Positions 1-10,136 of a stretch of 64,000 bases of DNA are shown in pieces. The stretch is taken from positions 169,988 to 233,987 of the forward strand of contig JANYCY010000095.1 in the NCBI GenBank assembly GCA_025360045.1, written 5' to 3'. Origin of the DNA: Janthinobacterium sp. Lineage in GTDB: Bacteria; Pseudomonadota; Gammaproteobacteria; Burkholderiales; Chitinibacteraceae. Under the pieces are notes generated by a model. The model was not told where the DNA came from. It made no database searches and was given only the letters and a program-made list of their open reading frames with translations. A program made the translations under genes and the position numbers. How positions within the stretch are numbered: the stretch's first letter is position 1; the number at the start of each line of letters is the position of its first letter.

Positions 1-192
1 TGCCTCTAAAAAATTTAAATAATCACTAAATTTTTCTAAGCCTAAAGCTCTTAAACGCCGTGCTAAGCGGCTATATACCATAGACTGTTTACTTTCATTG
101 AGCCGAATACCCGCCCGCTTATAAATGATATCCACTACTCGGCGAAAATCAGCATCTGTGAATATAAAGTCTTGCTCGCGCACATTGCTCAT
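1..192 (-). CDS. cheR: Chemotaxis protein methyltransferase CheR, N-terminal part (runs off the window)
   Basis: Only the first 64 codons are present; the gene continues beyond base 1. The ATG is at 190-192 on the minus strand. The peptide has the signature of the all-helical CheR N-terminal domain: a DFRRVVDIIYKRAGIRL stretch, a lysine shortly after it, then SRLARRLRALGL and an FSDYL segment. In this family that domain recognises the receptor methylation helices, and the missing C-terminal domain binds S-adenosylmethionine and methylates receptor glutamates. It is the last visible gene of the minus-strand chemotaxis operon, 187 bases after a receptor whose C-terminus is a CheR-tethering pentapeptide, so receptor and enzyme probably act together. 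Family call from the short fragment is quite secure. Confidence 0.85.
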   Translation of the reverse strand, partial: MSNVREQDFIFTDADFRRVVDIIYKRAGIRLNESKQSMVYSRLARRLRALGLEKFSDYLNFLEA

Positions 193-379
193 ATTGGAAA
201 CTCATCAAGATCACTACGGGGAGCTAAGAACAGCCACTATGACGCAATAATGCCTACGGTTTTGCATCAAAATGGCAAGGGCAGAGCGCCATTTCCGAAC
301 CGCAGGCAATCAAACGGCACTTAAAACAGCAGAGGAATCAAATCTGAGAGATCTGATCCTCTTGCTCGCCGTTTAATTT

Positions 380-3304
380 TTAAAACTCTTCCCAATCACC
401 ATCATCAGCCGTAGGGCTAGGTAATTTCTTACCTGTGCTTCCCCCTCCCCCGGCCTTTTTCGGCGCAGGTGAGTGACTAATTTGCGGAGTACGCGCCACA
501 GGGGCAGCGCTACGCGGTGCGGCTAGCTGCTTGGTGGCCATACCCGCATGCTGGTAAGCCGCTCCCACTTTAAACACGGCGATAGCATCCGCCAGACTAC
601 CCGCTTGCTCTTCCAAGCTCTCGGCAGCGGCGGCGGCTTCTTCAACCAGCGCAGCATTTTGCTGGGTGTTTTCATCCATCTGCACCACGGCCTGATTCAC
701 TTGCTCGATCCCTGAGCTTTGCTCTGCACTGGCCGCAGAGATTTCGCTCATGATGTCGGTGACGCGTTTCACTGCAGACACCACCTCTTGCATGGTGCGC
801 CCTGCATCGTCAACCAAGCGAGAACCTAACTCGACCTTCAGTACCGAATCGCCAATCAGGGTTTTAATTTCCTTCGCTGCTGCTGCCGAGCGTTGTGCCA
901 AGTTACGCACTTCGCTGGCCACCACAGCAAAGCCTCTACCCTGCTCACCGGCCCTAGCCGCTTCAACCGCCGCATTCAGCGCTAAGATGTTGGTTTGGAA
1001 GGCAATACCATCAATAACCGAAATAATATCGACAATTTTCTTGGCGCTATTATTGATTTCCGACATGGTTGAAACCACTTCCGCCACCACTCCACCGCCT
1101 TTCACTGCGATATCCGATGCACCAATCGCCAACTGATTAGCCTGCTTAGCGTTCTCAGCATTTTGTTTCACGGTACCCGTTAGCTCTTCCATGCTCGACG
1201 CGGTTTCTTCCAAGCTAGCGGCTTGTTGCTCGGTACGGCTAGATAGATTGTTATTGCCTGCGGCAATTTCTTGCGATGCTGTATTAATCAAGCCGACCGA
1301 ATCTTTAATTTGCATGACGATTTCAGATAAACGCTCGCCGGTTAAATTGCAATCGTCTTTTAATTGCCCCAAGGTGCCTTTGTATTCATCGTTAATGGTT
1401 TCAGACAAATCACCTCGCGCCAAGGCCCCCAAGACCCTAACTACATCGGCTAAGCCTTTTTCATTAGACGCCATCAATTGATTAATGCCTTCACACAGAC
1501 CGAGGGTGAAGCCTTCTTTACCATCAAGCTTGGCACGCCTAGAGAAGTCACCATTCACTGCGGCTGCTTCAACAATATCGGCAATCTCTACCTCTACAGC
1601 CACCTCTTGCGTTCTATCCAGCCATTCAACCACCGTGCCTTGGCGTACACCGCTATCATCAGAGACTGGATTTGCCACCAATTTAAAGGTACGTCCGCCC
1701 ACTACAATTTCAGTGGTGTAAGTGCTACGCAAATTGGCCAGCATATCACGCTGATGTGCTGGGTTTTTGTGGAATACATCCACGTTTTGCCCGATTAACT
1801 TATTCACATCAAACTGCGGTAAAACCTTGCGTAATTCATTTTGTGCCGCACTAAGCATACTAACCACAGATCTATTCATGTAAATAATTTCACGCTCATT
1901 ATTTGCAATCATGACATTGGTCGTACAGCCATCCAGCGCCGCTTTAATACGCCCATTATCAGCGCCAATTTTACGTTCAGCCTCCAAGCGTTTTTCTTCA
2001 GCCACTTGAGCAATCAATTCAGCGGAAAGATCTTGCCACTCAACCACTGTTCCTAAACGTTCACTATTTACGCCCAATACTGGCGAAGCAATTAAGCCAA
2101 AGGTCCGCCCCCCCACCACAATCCGTGTTTTATATACGCTACGTAAATTGGCCAGCATATCTTTTTGATGAGATGGATTTTTATGGAAAATATCTACGGA
2201 GACCCCACCAGCCTGTATATCTCGTAGATTAAACTGAGGTAAATCTTTACGAATATCAGACTCAGCCACTGACAGCATTTCAAGCACAGCTTTATTGGTG
2301 TAGATAATATGTCGATCATTATCTGCAATCATTACATTAGAGGTGACACTATCTAAAGCAGATTTAATTCGTGAATTATCTGCAGCAAGCTGATCTGCTC
2401 TATTACTAATAAAAAGACTATCCGTTCGATCTTGCCATTCAACCACGGTTCCAATTCGAGCTTGAGTTTCAGAAAAGACCGGTGTAACTAATAGCCGGAA
2501 AGTTCGCCCCCCCAGAACCAGCTGAGTATCATGTGCCGTTTTCAAGCCCGCTAGCATATTTCTTTGAAACGCAGGGCTTTTATGAAATACATCAATACAA
2601 CTTCCTAATACTTTGGATGCAGAAAATTGAGGTAAGTCTTTACGAATATCTGCTTCAGCCTTACTCAGCATTTCTTCCATAGAAGCATTGGTATAAATAA
2701 TATTATAATTTTCATCTGCCATCATGACATTAGTCGATGCTACATCTAATGCTGATTTCAAATTTGCACTTTCTACGGCATTCGTCATATCGGAGGCAAA
2801 TTTAATTACCTTATAAGGCTTACCATTCACATCAAAAACAGGATTGTAACTTGCTTGAATCCAAACGGGTTTCCCTCCCTTACCAATTCGCTTATAGATT
2901 CCAGAATCAAAATCACCCCGTCTTAATTTATCCCAAAATGCAATATATTCAGAACTTTGTCGCTGGGCCGGATCAACAAACATACTATGGTGCTGATCTT
3001 TAATTTCACTTAAACGATAACCTAAACAATTCAAAAAATTGTCATTCGCAGTCAATATTTTTCCATTGAGATCAAACTCAACGACTGCCTGCGCTTTTTC
3101 TATCGCATCAGATTTTGCTTTAAATTCTTGCACCTCTTCTTGCAAGCTAAGCATTTTCTTTTTGGTCGCTTCTTCTTTTGCAGGATCAAAGGCGAGCTCT
3201 GCCTTCATGGCTTTTGATCTAAATTCTTGCACTTCTTCTTGCAAACTAAGAATCTGCTTTCTAGTTGCTTCTTCTTTCGCTGGATCTGAAAATAAATTGA
3301 ACAT
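380..3304 (-). CDS. Soluble methyl-accepting chemotaxis protein with four PAS modules and a CheR-tethering tail
   Basis: This 974-residue receptor has no transmembrane segment, so it probably senses cytoplasmic or redox cues. Residues ~5-67 are a charged coiled coil made of two near-identical units beginning [12 protein letters not shown] domain follows at ~75-175. Three tandem copies of a different PAS module lie at ~184-294, 316-426 and 456-565, each with NVMIAD, an FHKNP-HQ-like motif, VVGGRTF and GTVVEW. Residues ~620-900 are the coiled-coil signalling domain with the hairpin tip [20 protein letters not shown] at ~773-792. A proline/glycine-rich linker ends in DWEEF (970-974), matching the NWETF-type peptide that docks CheR (and CheB) in other bacteria. 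The start has AGGAG seven bases upstream. The gene lies 22 bases after cheW and just before cheR. The ligand is unknown; whether the PAS modules bind heme or FAD cannot be read from sequence alone. Confidence 0.9.
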   Translation of the reverse strand: MFNLFSDPAKEEATRKQILSLQEEVQEFRSKAMKAELAFDPAKEEATKKKMLSLQEEVQEFKAKSDAIEKAQAVVEFDLNGKILTANDNFLNCLGYRLSEIKDQHHSMFVDPAQRQSSEYIAFWDKLRRGDFDSGIYKRIGKGGKPVWIQASYNPVFDVNGKPYKVIKFASDMTNAVESANLKSALDVASTNVMMADENYNIIYTNASMEEMLSKAEADIRKDLPQFSASKVLGSCIDVFHKSPAFQRNMLAGLKTAHDTQLVLGGRTFRLLVTPVFSETQARIGTVVEWQDRTDSLFISNRADQLAADNSRIKSALDSVTSNVMIADNDRHIIYTNKAVLEMLSVAESDIRKDLPQFNLRDIQAGGVSVDIFHKNPSHQKDMLANLRSVYKTRIVVGGRTFGLIASPVLGVNSERLGTVVEWQDLSAELIAQVAEEKRLEAERKIGADNGRIKAALDGCTTNVMIANNEREIIYMNRSVVSMLSAAQNELRKVLPQFDVNKLIGQNVDVFHKNPAHQRDMLANLRSTYTTEIVVGGRTFKLVANPVSDDSGVRQGTVVEWLDRTQEVAVEVEIADIVEAAAVNGDFSRRAKLDGKEGFTLGLCEGINQLMASNEKGLADVVRVLGALARGDLSETINDEYKGTLGQLKDDCNLTGERLSEIVMQIKDSVGLINTASQEIAAGNNNLSSRTEQQAASLEETASSMEELTGTVKQNAENAKQANQLAIGASDIAVKGGGVVAEVVSTMSEINNSAKKIVDIISVIDGIAFQTNILALNAAVEAARAGEQGRGFAVVASEVRNLAQRSAAAAKEIKTLIGDSVLKVELGSRLVDDAGRTMQEVVSAVKRVTDIMSEISAASAEQSSGIEQVNQAVVQMDENTQQNAALVEEAAAAAESLEEQAGSLADAIAVFKVGAAYQHAGMATKQLAAPRSAAPVARTPQISHSPAPKKAGGGGSTGKKLPSPTADDGDWEEF

Positions 3305-3326
3305 AATGTGCTCCTTGAATCATTGA

Positions 3327-3812
3327 TTAAGCTGTTACGGCAACATGATCGACCAATGACATATCATTACTGGTCATTAATTTCTCAATATCAACAAGGA
3401 TAATCATGCGTTCCTCTAGGGTGCCTAATCCTTGAATATAGGCAGTATCGAGAACCGCACCAAATTCCGGAGCCGGTTTAACGTGATTAGCCGCCAAAGT
3501 TAAAACATCTGAAACACCATCTACTACAATACCCACCGTTCTGTTCGCCACATTCAAGATAATGACAACAGTAAAATGGTCGTACATAATATTGCCTAGA
3601 CCAAATTTAATTCTTAAATCGACAATAGGCACAATATTGCCGCGTAAATTAATAACGCCTTTAATAAAAGCAGGCACATTGGCAATGCTGGTCACCGCAT
3701 CATAGCCACGAATCTCCTGCACCTTTAAAATATCAATGCCATATTCCTCGTTGCCCAATGCAAAAACGAGAATTTCACGAGCGGCATCTGGGTGATCTAA
3801 ACCATTATCCAT
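3327..3812 (-). CDS. cheW: Chemotaxis coupling protein CheW
   Basis: CheW is the SH3-like scaffold that links receptor tips to CheA in the chemosensory array. The 161-residue protein has the family's hallmarks in order: [20 protein letters not shown] near the N-terminus, then [21 protein letters not shown], and a C-terminal [13 protein letters not shown] lies seven bases before the ATG. It sits between cheA (37 bases upstream) and the soluble multi-PAS receptor (22 bases downstream) on the same strand, so the three are very likely one transcript and one signalling complex. Nothing unusual in length or motifs. Confidence 0.95.
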   Translation of the reverse strand: MDNGLDHPDAAREILVFALGNEEYGIDILKVQEIRGYDAVTSIANVPAFIKGVINLRGNIVPIVDLRIKFGLGNIMYDHFTVVIILNVANRTVGIVVDGVSDVLTLAANHVKPAPEFGAVLDTAYIQGLGTLEERMIILVDIEKLMTSNDMSLVDHVAVTA

Positions 3813-3849
3813 CTCCGGTCCTCTTTAAAATGAATTCGATTAGAAACAC

Positions 3850-5988
3850 TCAAGCTGCAACGGCTCGAGTTAATCCTTGGCTAATATGTACTAATTGGGC
3901 CACATCTAAAATAAATGCAACGTGCCCATCACCCATAATAGTGGCTCCTGCAACCCCAGGTACTTTGCGATAGTTTGTTTCTAGATTTTTAACCACCACC
4001 TGATGCTGGCCTAATAAATCATCAACAAACATCGCTACTTTTTCGCCCTCAGCCTCTAATATAATCACCAAACCCTCGTGAAACTGTGTGACTTTAGGTG
4101 GTACATTAAATATTTCATGCAAAGCAATTAAAGGTAGATATTCACCACGCACATTAATCACTCGCCCCTTACCTGCCATTGTTTTAACTTCATCCGGCCT
4201 TGGTTGTAAAGATTCAATAATAAAAGCCAAAGGAATTAAATAAATTTCTTCCCCTACAGAAATAGACATGCCATCCAAAATGGCTAAAGTCAAAGGCAAA
4301 CGAATACTCATGGTGGAGCCAATACCATACATCGAGCTAATTTCGATTCGCCCCCCCATAGATTGAATATTTCGGCGCACCACATCCATTCCCACGCCAC
4401 GCCCTGATACATCGGTAACTTGAGCGGCAGTGGAGAAGCCTGCTTCAAAAATAAGCAACCAAACTTCCCCATCCGTCATACCATCATGCACAGCAATATC
4501 ACGCTCACGGGCTTTAGCTAAAATACGTTCACGATTTAGCCCTGCACCATCATCAGCAACTTCAATCACAATATTGCCGCCTTGATGGAAGGCGCGTAAC
4601 GTGAGCGTTCCAGTCGGCGATTTTCCTTTGGCAATTCGTTCATCCGGCAATTCAATTCCATGATCTAGACTATTTCTAACTAAGTGAGTTAAAGGATCAG
4701 AAAGCTTTTCAATAAACCCTTTATCTAATTCAGTACTTTCACCAATAAGCTTTAATTCAATTTTTTTATTTAGTTTTCCAGCTAAATCACGAACCAAGCG
4801 AGGGAAACGACTAAATACGAAAGAAATAGGCATCATGCGAATCGACATCACTGATTCTTGCAACTCCCGAGTATTTCGTTCTAATTGCCCAACACCGGAA
4901 AGCATATTTTCATGAATAACAGGATCAAGATTCAGCGCAGTTTGCACCAGCATCGATTGCGTAATCACCAACTCACCCACTAGATTAAGGAGTTGATCGA
5001 CTTTTTCTACGCTGACACGGATAGAAGTATCGGCAGCAGCTGCCGTTGATTTCACTGCGGCAGCCGTGGGTGCCGCTTTAGATTTCACAGAAGGTGGCTC
5101 ATCCTCAGCTTTTAACTCTTTGGCAAGAGGACTCACAGCGGCCCCTAATACCTTGGGCCTAGGCTCAAAGAAGCCATATCCAGAGCCATCCGTCACGGTT
5201 TCTGCTTCTACCGGTGCAGGCGGCGGCGCAACTTCAGTAAAGAAGCCGTAACCATCTCCCCCCTCTAAAGCGTTAGGCTTAGCGGGCTCATCATCGGTAA
5301 AAAACCCATAACCATCACCATCACTTGGTTTTCCGGCCTCTACGGCAATAGGAGGAGCAATACGTATTCTTGAAAGCTCGATGGCAAAAGCCAAGGTATC
5401 CACAATTTCTTGGGGCGCTGAGGTGGTTTGTAAGTGATAAACCCAGTCGCTTTCAGCGCCTCCAGTTGTGCTTGAAGCCAGCTCACCATAGCCCACTAGA
5501 GCCCTGAGCACAGCAGCTTCATCAAAAGCGGCCCCTGCGGCTACAATGACACACACACTATCAACGTCAGTCTCTTCATCTATAGGTGCTTCACCCGCAG
5601 ATTCATTCGCAAATTTTTCCAGCAAAGTGGTTATTTCTTTTGCTGCTTCCAAATCAGCGCGGCCCCCATCACGGTGGGCCGATAAAATATTCTGTAATAC
5701 ATCTCCACTTCGCAAAAACACATCAATCATATCTGCGCGCAGATCTAATTCATTTTTTCGAATGCGATCTAGCAAGTTTTCCAAAATATGAGTGACTGCG
5801 GCTAAATCAGTAAAACCAAATGTAGCTGCACCCCCCTTAATCGAATGAGCGGCACGAAAGATAGCGTTTAGATCTTCACTATCTGGCTCATCCAGACTTA
5901 GCTTCAGCAAAATGGATTCCATTGTTGCTAGATGCTCTGCAGCTTCATCAAAGAAAACTGCAATAAACTGGCTCATATCAATCGCCAT
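3850..5988 (-). CDS. cheA: Chemotaxis histidine kinase CheA (first system)
   Basis: CheA is the receptor-controlled kinase that phosphorylates CheY and CheB. The ATG at 5988 was chosen because AGGAGGGGG lies directly before it; a start 14 codons upstream exists but has no such site. Domains: Hpt at ~1-110 with the phosphorylatable histidine in FRAAHSIKGGAATFGF (H48); a poorly conserved region ~140-212 that may replace the CheY-binding P2 domain; a linker at 221-280 carrying three copies of a GYGFF motif; the dimerisation domain; the HATPase domain with HLVRNSLDHGIE, DDGAGL and GRGVGMDVV; and a C-terminal CheW-like domain. It lies 34 bases after a CheY-like regulator gene and 37 before cheW. 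It is clearly distinct from the second CheA at 14.9-16.8 kb, implying two parallel chemosensory systems. Confidence 0.95.
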   Translation of the reverse strand: MAIDMSQFIAVFFDEAAEHLATMESILLKLSLDEPDSEDLNAIFRAAHSIKGGAATFGFTDLAAVTHILENLLDRIRKNELDLRADMIDVFLRSGDVLQNILSAHRDGGRADLEAAKEITTLLEKFANESAGEAPIDEETDVDSVCVIVAAGAAFDEAAVLRALVGYGELASSTTGGAESDWVYHLQTTSAPQEIVDTLAFAIELSRIRIAPPIAVEAGKPSDGDGYGFFTDDEPAKPNALEGGDGYGFFTEVAPPPAPVEAETVTDGSGYGFFEPRPKVLGAAVSPLAKELKAEDEPPSVKSKAAPTAAAVKSTAAAADTSIRVSVEKVDQLLNLVGELVITQSMLVQTALNLDPVIHENMLSGVGQLERNTRELQESVMSIRMMPISFVFSRFPRLVRDLAGKLNKKIELKLIGESTELDKGFIEKLSDPLTHLVRNSLDHGIELPDERIAKGKSPTGTLTLRAFHQGGNIVIEVADDGAGLNRERILAKARERDIAVHDGMTDGEVWLLIFEAGFSTAAQVTDVSGRGVGMDVVRRNIQSMGGRIEISSMYGIGSTMSIRLPLTLAILDGMSISVGEEIYLIPLAFIIESLQPRPDEVKTMAGKGRVINVRGEYLPLIALHEIFNVPPKVTQFHEGLVIILEAEGEKVAMFVDDLLGQHQVVVKNLETNYRKVPGVAGATIMGDGHVAFILDVAQLVHISQGLTRAVAA

Positions 5989-6022
5989 ACCCCCTCCTTC
6001 TGCGGCAAGCTCAGCTAAATCA

Positions 6023-6388
6023 CTAGCCAATCACTTTGCGCACAACTTCGAGTAATTTTTGAGGGTCAAATGGTTTAACGAGCCAACCTGTTGCACCTGC
6101 CGTTTTGCCTTGCATCTTCATTGCATCACTCGACTCGGTGGTGAGCATGAGCATGGGCGTCGATTTATATTGTGGCGTTGCTCGGAGTGTCTTAATCAGC
6201 GTTAAGCCATCCATACCGGGCATATTCTGATCAGTCAGAATCAAATCAACCTGTGTTTTTTTAGCTTGCTGTACCCCTAGATTTCCATCACTGGCCTCCA
6301 CCACCTCGTAGCCTGCACTTTTCAGCGTAAACACTACCATCTGCCGAATTGAGGCAGAATCATCGACTGTCAGAATTTTTTTAGCCAT
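6023..6388 (-). CDS. CheY-like single-domain response regulator
   Basis: A 121-residue stand-alone receiver domain. It begins MAKKILTVDDSASIRQM (acidic pair DD near residue 8-9), has the phospho-acceptor aspartate in DLILTDQNMPGMDG, the conserved threonine in MLTTES, and the lysine in LVKPFDP. The ATG at 6388 is preceded by GGAGGGAAT; the open frame extends 30 codons further upstream but that part has no family similarity. It is the first gene of the cheA-cheW-receptor-cheR operon, so the first CheA is its likely phosphodonor. It may act on the flagellar motor or serve as a phosphate sink; the cheY beside cheZ at 13.6 kb is the better candidate for the motor-binding CheY. Confidence 0.92.
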   Translation of the reverse strand: MAKKILTVDDSASIRQMVVFTLKSAGYEVVEASDGNLGVQQAKKTQVDLILTDQNMPGMDGLTLIKTLRATPQYKSTPMLMLTTESSDAMKMQGKTAGATGWLVKPFDPQKLLEVVRKVIG

Positions 6389-6504
6389 ATTCCCTCCAAC
6401 CATGTAGTAATAGCCATATAATTTGTTTCCACACAAACTACGCACCGTGTTTTTAAATGGTATTGATGCGAAAAACAAATAGCATATGGTGCGTCACACT
6501 AAAG

Positions 6505-7701
6505 TTAAAATAAATCAATATCACCACTACCCATATTGTCTTGAGATACTGGGTTTTTGTGCATCGCATCTGCAAGTAACATTGAACGCTCACCCAAATC
6601 TTGTAATTCAGCCATTTTATCTTTCCATGCACGCACTGGGTTTTTCTGATTTGCAATATAGCCATAAATTAATGCCAGTGCTTCTTGTATTTCTGACTGC
6701 GCAACAACTCGACCTTTCGCATGTAATAATAGCTGATTCACTAAATCCTGAAACTGTAAGCCACGTACGGCATTAGAAACGCCGCTTTCCACTTGAACCG
6801 CAATTTTTGCTAATTCACTGACAACAGATTCAATATTTTTATTCATCTCACCGATACTCGACATTGTCTGCTCAACTTGCATTTTGGATTGCATCGATTT
6901 ACTCATATCCTGTGAGGCCAATTTCATAATAGCCTCTTCTGCTATAGCCACTGAAGCATGAATTTGCCGGACATTACCGCGTATTTGCCGACTAAAGTGA
7001 TTAGTTCGCATTGAAAGCGCCCTCACTTCATCGGCAACCACTGCAAATCCTCTACCGGCCTCTCCTGCACGGGCGGCTTCAATTGCGGCATTTAATGCAA
7101 GTAAGTTTGTTTGCTTTGCAATTGCCTCAATTTCACCTAATACACCAAGCACTTCTTCTACCACTCTTCCGACCTGCTCCATTTGATCAACAAGGCCCAT
7201 CGCGGTATATGAATTTGAAACAATACTTTCTACAAAAATCGTAAGGATTTCAGATGTTTCAGAAACAAAACTTTCAAAACCATTTCCGCTCTCTCCTGCG
7301 GCATGCTTGAAAAGAGACTCCGCCATTTCTTTTTGTAAGCGAGATTGATCTGCAATCTCTACAAAGCCATTCATTAAAGCGGGAATAGCATCAGCAAAAA
7401 TCTCAACCGCCCGCTTTATTTCATCATCTGCAAGTTGCAATTGAGAGGCAGTAAACAAACACATATCTGATTGTTTTTGTAATGATCCCCCCATATGCTG
7501 GAGATCTTGAAACTGTGCCTCTTCCAAGCCCATCGTTGTTTCTTGCCGGCCAAATCTAATAATAAATACAGGCCCCCATGCCGCAATTAATCCCCCCACA
7601 AGCAATAGCGATAGTGAGGGACTAAGCCATGCAAGCAACAAGATTGCAATACTTACAAAAGAAGCGAAAGCAATCAAAATAAGCAGGGACTTTTTAAACA
7701 T
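6505..7701 (-). CDS. Short membrane-anchored methyl-accepting chemotaxis protein
   Basis: A 398-residue receptor with two closely spaced hydrophobic segments (~3-23 and ~26-45) forming a membrane anchor with almost no periplasmic loop, then directly a cytoplasmic coiled-coil region. The hairpin tip is [20 protein letters not shown] followed by [11 protein letters not shown], the standard CheA/CheW contact. There is no recognisable ligand-binding or HAMP domain, so the input may come from within the membrane or from a partner. The ATG at 7701 has GAGG six bases upstream; the longer frame starts with TTG six codons earlier and lacks a site. It lies 116 bases upstream of the cheY-cheA-cheW operon on the same strand and probably feeds that CheA. 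Confidence 0.88.
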   Translation of the reverse strand: MFKKSLLILIAFASFVSIAILLLAWLSPSLSLLLVGGLIAAWGPVFIIRFGRQETTMGLEEAQFQDLQHMGGSLQKQSDMCLFTASQLQLADDEIKRAVEIFADAIPALMNGFVEIADQSRLQKEMAESLFKHAAGESGNGFESFVSETSEILTIFVESIVSNSYTAMGLVDQMEQVGRVVEEVLGVLGEIEAIAKQTNLLALNAAIEAARAGEAGRGFAVVADEVRALSMRTNHFSRQIRGNVRQIHASVAIAEEAIMKLASQDMSKSMQSKMQVEQTMSSIGEMNKNIESVVSELAKIAVQVESGVSNAVRGLQFQDLVNQLLLHAKGRVVAQSEIQEALALIYGYIANQKNPVRAWKDKMAELQDLGERSMLLADAMHKNPVSQDNMGSGDIDLF

Positions 7702-8015
7702 AAAAAACCTCAGATTCAATACGCATAAGCGATGACAAAACGTCCTCCTGCTTTGTAATAGTAAAGATAGCTTATTTGGCTAAAATTGAAACCAAAACCA
7801 TTACTAAAATCACAGCGTCATTTAGCCCATGCCTAGAGAAAGCAATAAGAAGAAAAACTTTTTATGTGAAAGAGACGAGCAGGCATCCGCAGCCTAAGCA
7901 ATTTGATCGAATCAGATCACCTAGCCGAGTTGAATATAGGCCTTATTATATTTAGCCGAAATAAATAGACTGATATGGGGAAAAAAGAAAATATAATCAA
8001 GCAGCGGAGGAGCCG

Positions 8016-9737
8016 CTACACGGCTTCAGTACGAGGGATATAATAAGCAACAACTTCATTTCCCGTACCATGGTATTGAGCAGACGCGCATAGCGATCTA
8101 ACGAGGGCAATACCACGACCAAATGCAAACTGATGCGTTAATGCAGCACTACTAACATGTAATTGAGACCAATCAAAACCTGGGCCACTATCTTTTACTC
8201 TGATTCTGAGTACGTCTTTTCCATCATAATGCAAGCCGGTCAAATCAATTTCTATTCGGCCTTCCGTTAATCTCTCCAAGCGATTGGCCCGTTCGCACAA
8301 ATATTGCTCCATTCCGTCAACACCGCGCTTCATCGATGAATTAAGACCTAAAACACCATGATCTAAAGCATTCACAAATAACTCAGTCAAAATTAAAAAA
8401 ACATCTGATTGACTAAATACAAGAGAGCGAACTCCACCAATAAAATTCATCATAAATGGCACAGTATTGATATGCCGAATTTCATCAACCCCAAGCGCCA
8501 CACTATAGCGCCATGCACTTTCACCTAGGGCGGCTAAAGTAGAAATATTGACTTCTTCTGTAATAGGAAAAATTCGCTCCTTAGATACGGCAGTCGCTTT
8601 ATCACCGAAATAAGCCAGCACCAAAGAAATATCATCATGGTGAGCTTCACCCTCTAAGAACTCAGCAAGGTCTTTTTGTGCATGAGCCAATCGTTGATCG
8701 CCAGGGACTTCGGCCAGCACTTTCAGCAGTCGATCTAAACCGTAATCCCCTTTAGTAGAATGGCGTGCTTCAATTAGTCCATCAGAATAAGCCGCTAAAC
8801 AGGCTGGCTCATTAAAATAATAACGATCGGTCATTACATCCATCGCATTAGTCGGCACAATGCCGAGGGGCAAATGCGATGATTTCCAAGTGTGCTTTAC
8901 TTCTCCGCTTGGGGACAAAACTTGCACTGATGGCATGCCCCCATTCCAGACCTCAATACAGCCCGCTGATTCATCAATTGAAATTAAGACTAAGGCAACA
9001 AAACGACCAACCGGTAAAACCTGCCTTACCTTATTATTCATCTCAATTAAAATATCTGAGATGGTATAACCTTTTTCCGTCATGGTATAAAAAGGCTGGG
9101 TTAGGGGAAGTACATTGAGCGCAGCAGTTAAACCATGCCCAATTCCATCTGCCAACATCAAATACAGAGCTTGGCCTGGAGTACGTGCAGCTGCAATTAA
9201 ATCCCCCGAAAGACTTTCAGCAGGGGATAAGTAATATTCAAACTGGGGGTCATATAATAATTCGGCATTGACCATTTGCTCCATTAAATGGCTCACGACG
9301 CGCTTTTCTTCCTCAGCACGGTCGTAATAATCTGCCAATTTAACGGACTGCTCTCTCACCTTTCGGTTGAGCTCTAGGGTGCGGCTAAATGCTTTTAATT
9401 TTGCTTCTAATACTCGAAAATTAACGGGCTTATTAATGTAGTCATCGGCCCCTTGCTCAATGGCTTCTGCTAATTTGTTTTCTTCGCCTACCCCTGTCAC
9501 AAAGACAATCGGAACCCAATTCTCATTCGCTTCATGCTTAATCGCAACAGCCGCTTCAAGGCCTGACATAACGGGCATCATCATGTCCATTAAAACTAAG
9601 TCAGGCCTTTCAAGCCGCCATATTTCCAATGCCTCCAGCCCATTGCGAGCCTGAATAGCCTTATGCCCCAATGCCTCGACAAATCGAGAAATTAGTAAAA
9701 GTACAGATTCAGTATCGTCAACAACTAGAATTTTCAT
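8016..9737 (-). CDS. Response regulator with PP2C phosphatase and HATPase (anti-sigma kinase-like) domains, HsbR-like
   Basis: A 573-residue three-domain switch protein. Residues 1-125 are a receiver domain (VVDDTESV, acceptor aspartate in LVLMDMMMPVMSG at D51, lysine in YINKPVN). Residues ~165-375 are a SpoIIE/PP2C-type serine phosphatase with LADGIGHGLTAAL, LAAYSDGLIEAR and AHHDDISLVLA, which supply the metal-binding aspartates. Residues ~420-570 are a GHKL ATPase of the anti-sigma-factor type (ILTELFVNALDHG, VKDSGPGFDW). This layout matches Pseudomonas HsbR, which phosphorylates or dephosphorylates the STAS protein HsbA to tune flagellar anti-sigma factor FlgM and c-di-GMP output. The STAS gene lies 8 bases upstream here, as expected for a partner pair. 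Homology to HsbR is inferred from architecture and context. Confidence 0.88.
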   Translation of the reverse strand: MKILVVDDTESVLLLISRFVEALGHKAIQARNGLEALEIWRLERPDLVLMDMMMPVMSGLEAAVAIKHEANENWVPIVFVTGVGEENKLAEAIEQGADDYINKPVNFRVLEAKLKAFSRTLELNRKVREQSVKLADYYDRAEEEKRVVSHLMEQMVNAELLYDPQFEYYLSPAESLSGDLIAAARTPGQALYLMLADGIGHGLTAALNVLPLTQPFYTMTEKGYTISDILIEMNNKVRQVLPVGRFVALVLISIDESAGCIEVWNGGMPSVQVLSPSGEVKHTWKSSHLPLGIVPTNAMDVMTDRYYFNEPACLAAYSDGLIEARHSTKGDYGLDRLLKVLAEVPGDQRLAHAQKDLAEFLEGEAHHDDISLVLAYFGDKATAVSKERIFPITEEVNISTLAALGESAWRYSVALGVDEIRHINTVPFMMNFIGGVRSLVFSQSDVFLILTELFVNALDHGVLGLNSSMKRGVDGMEQYLCERANRLERLTEGRIEIDLTGLHYDGKDVLRIRVKDSGPGFDWSQLHVSSAALTHQFAFGRGIALVRSLCASAQYHGTGNEVVAYYIPRTEAV

Positions 9738-9745
9738 TGTAAGCT

Positions 9746-10051
9746 TTAACGTATGATGAAAATTTTACCAAAACAGGCAATATCTAACACCTGCTTGACC
9801 GATTCTCTGCAGTTAACCAAAGCTAAACTTTTGCTCGCAGCACCAATTTTTTCTTTTAATAACAACAACATTCCTAAAGCGGAGCTATCCAAATAATTTA
9901 CATTTTGGAAATCCACCAATACTTCTTTAATGCTGGGATTACTAATGAGTGTTTCACACACCTGACGAAACTCTCGGTGAGCACTGAAATCGAACTGTCC
10001 GGAGAGGACTACACGGCCCACATCCCCTTCAATCTGCACAGTTGGCGTCAT
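9746..10051 (-). CDS. STAS-domain anti-sigma factor antagonist, HsbA-like
   Basis: A 101-residue single STAS domain. It carries the SpoIIAA-type phosphorylation loop VNYLDSSALGMLLLLKEKI with serines 56 and 57, one of which is the expected phosphosite. GAGG lies six bases before the ATG. The gene is immediately followed, after 8 bases, by the REC-PP2C-HATPase gene, so the two proteins probably form a partner-switching module: kinase-like HATPase phosphorylates the serine, the PP2C domain removes the phosphate, and the STAS protein binds different targets in each state. In Pseudomonas the equivalent HsbA targets FlgM and a diguanylate cyclase; neither is visible in this window. Confidence 0.87.
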   Translation of the reverse strand: MTPTVQIEGDVGRVVLSGQFDFSAHREFRQVCETLISNPSIKEVLVDFQNVNYLDSSALGMLLLLKEKIGAASKSLALVNCRESVKQVLDIACFGKIFIIR

Positions 10052-10136
10052 ACAAACCTCAACTCCATGAAAGTTACATGTTTAAAATCACTACAAAAAA
10101 CCAAGGTATGGGAAAGTTAAATATATGGTCTTGCTT

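Noticed and set aside
7720..8015. Possible sigma-28 promoter for the short receptor gene
   Set aside because: A GCCGAAAT word occurs but no correctly spaced TAAA box on the right strand was found.
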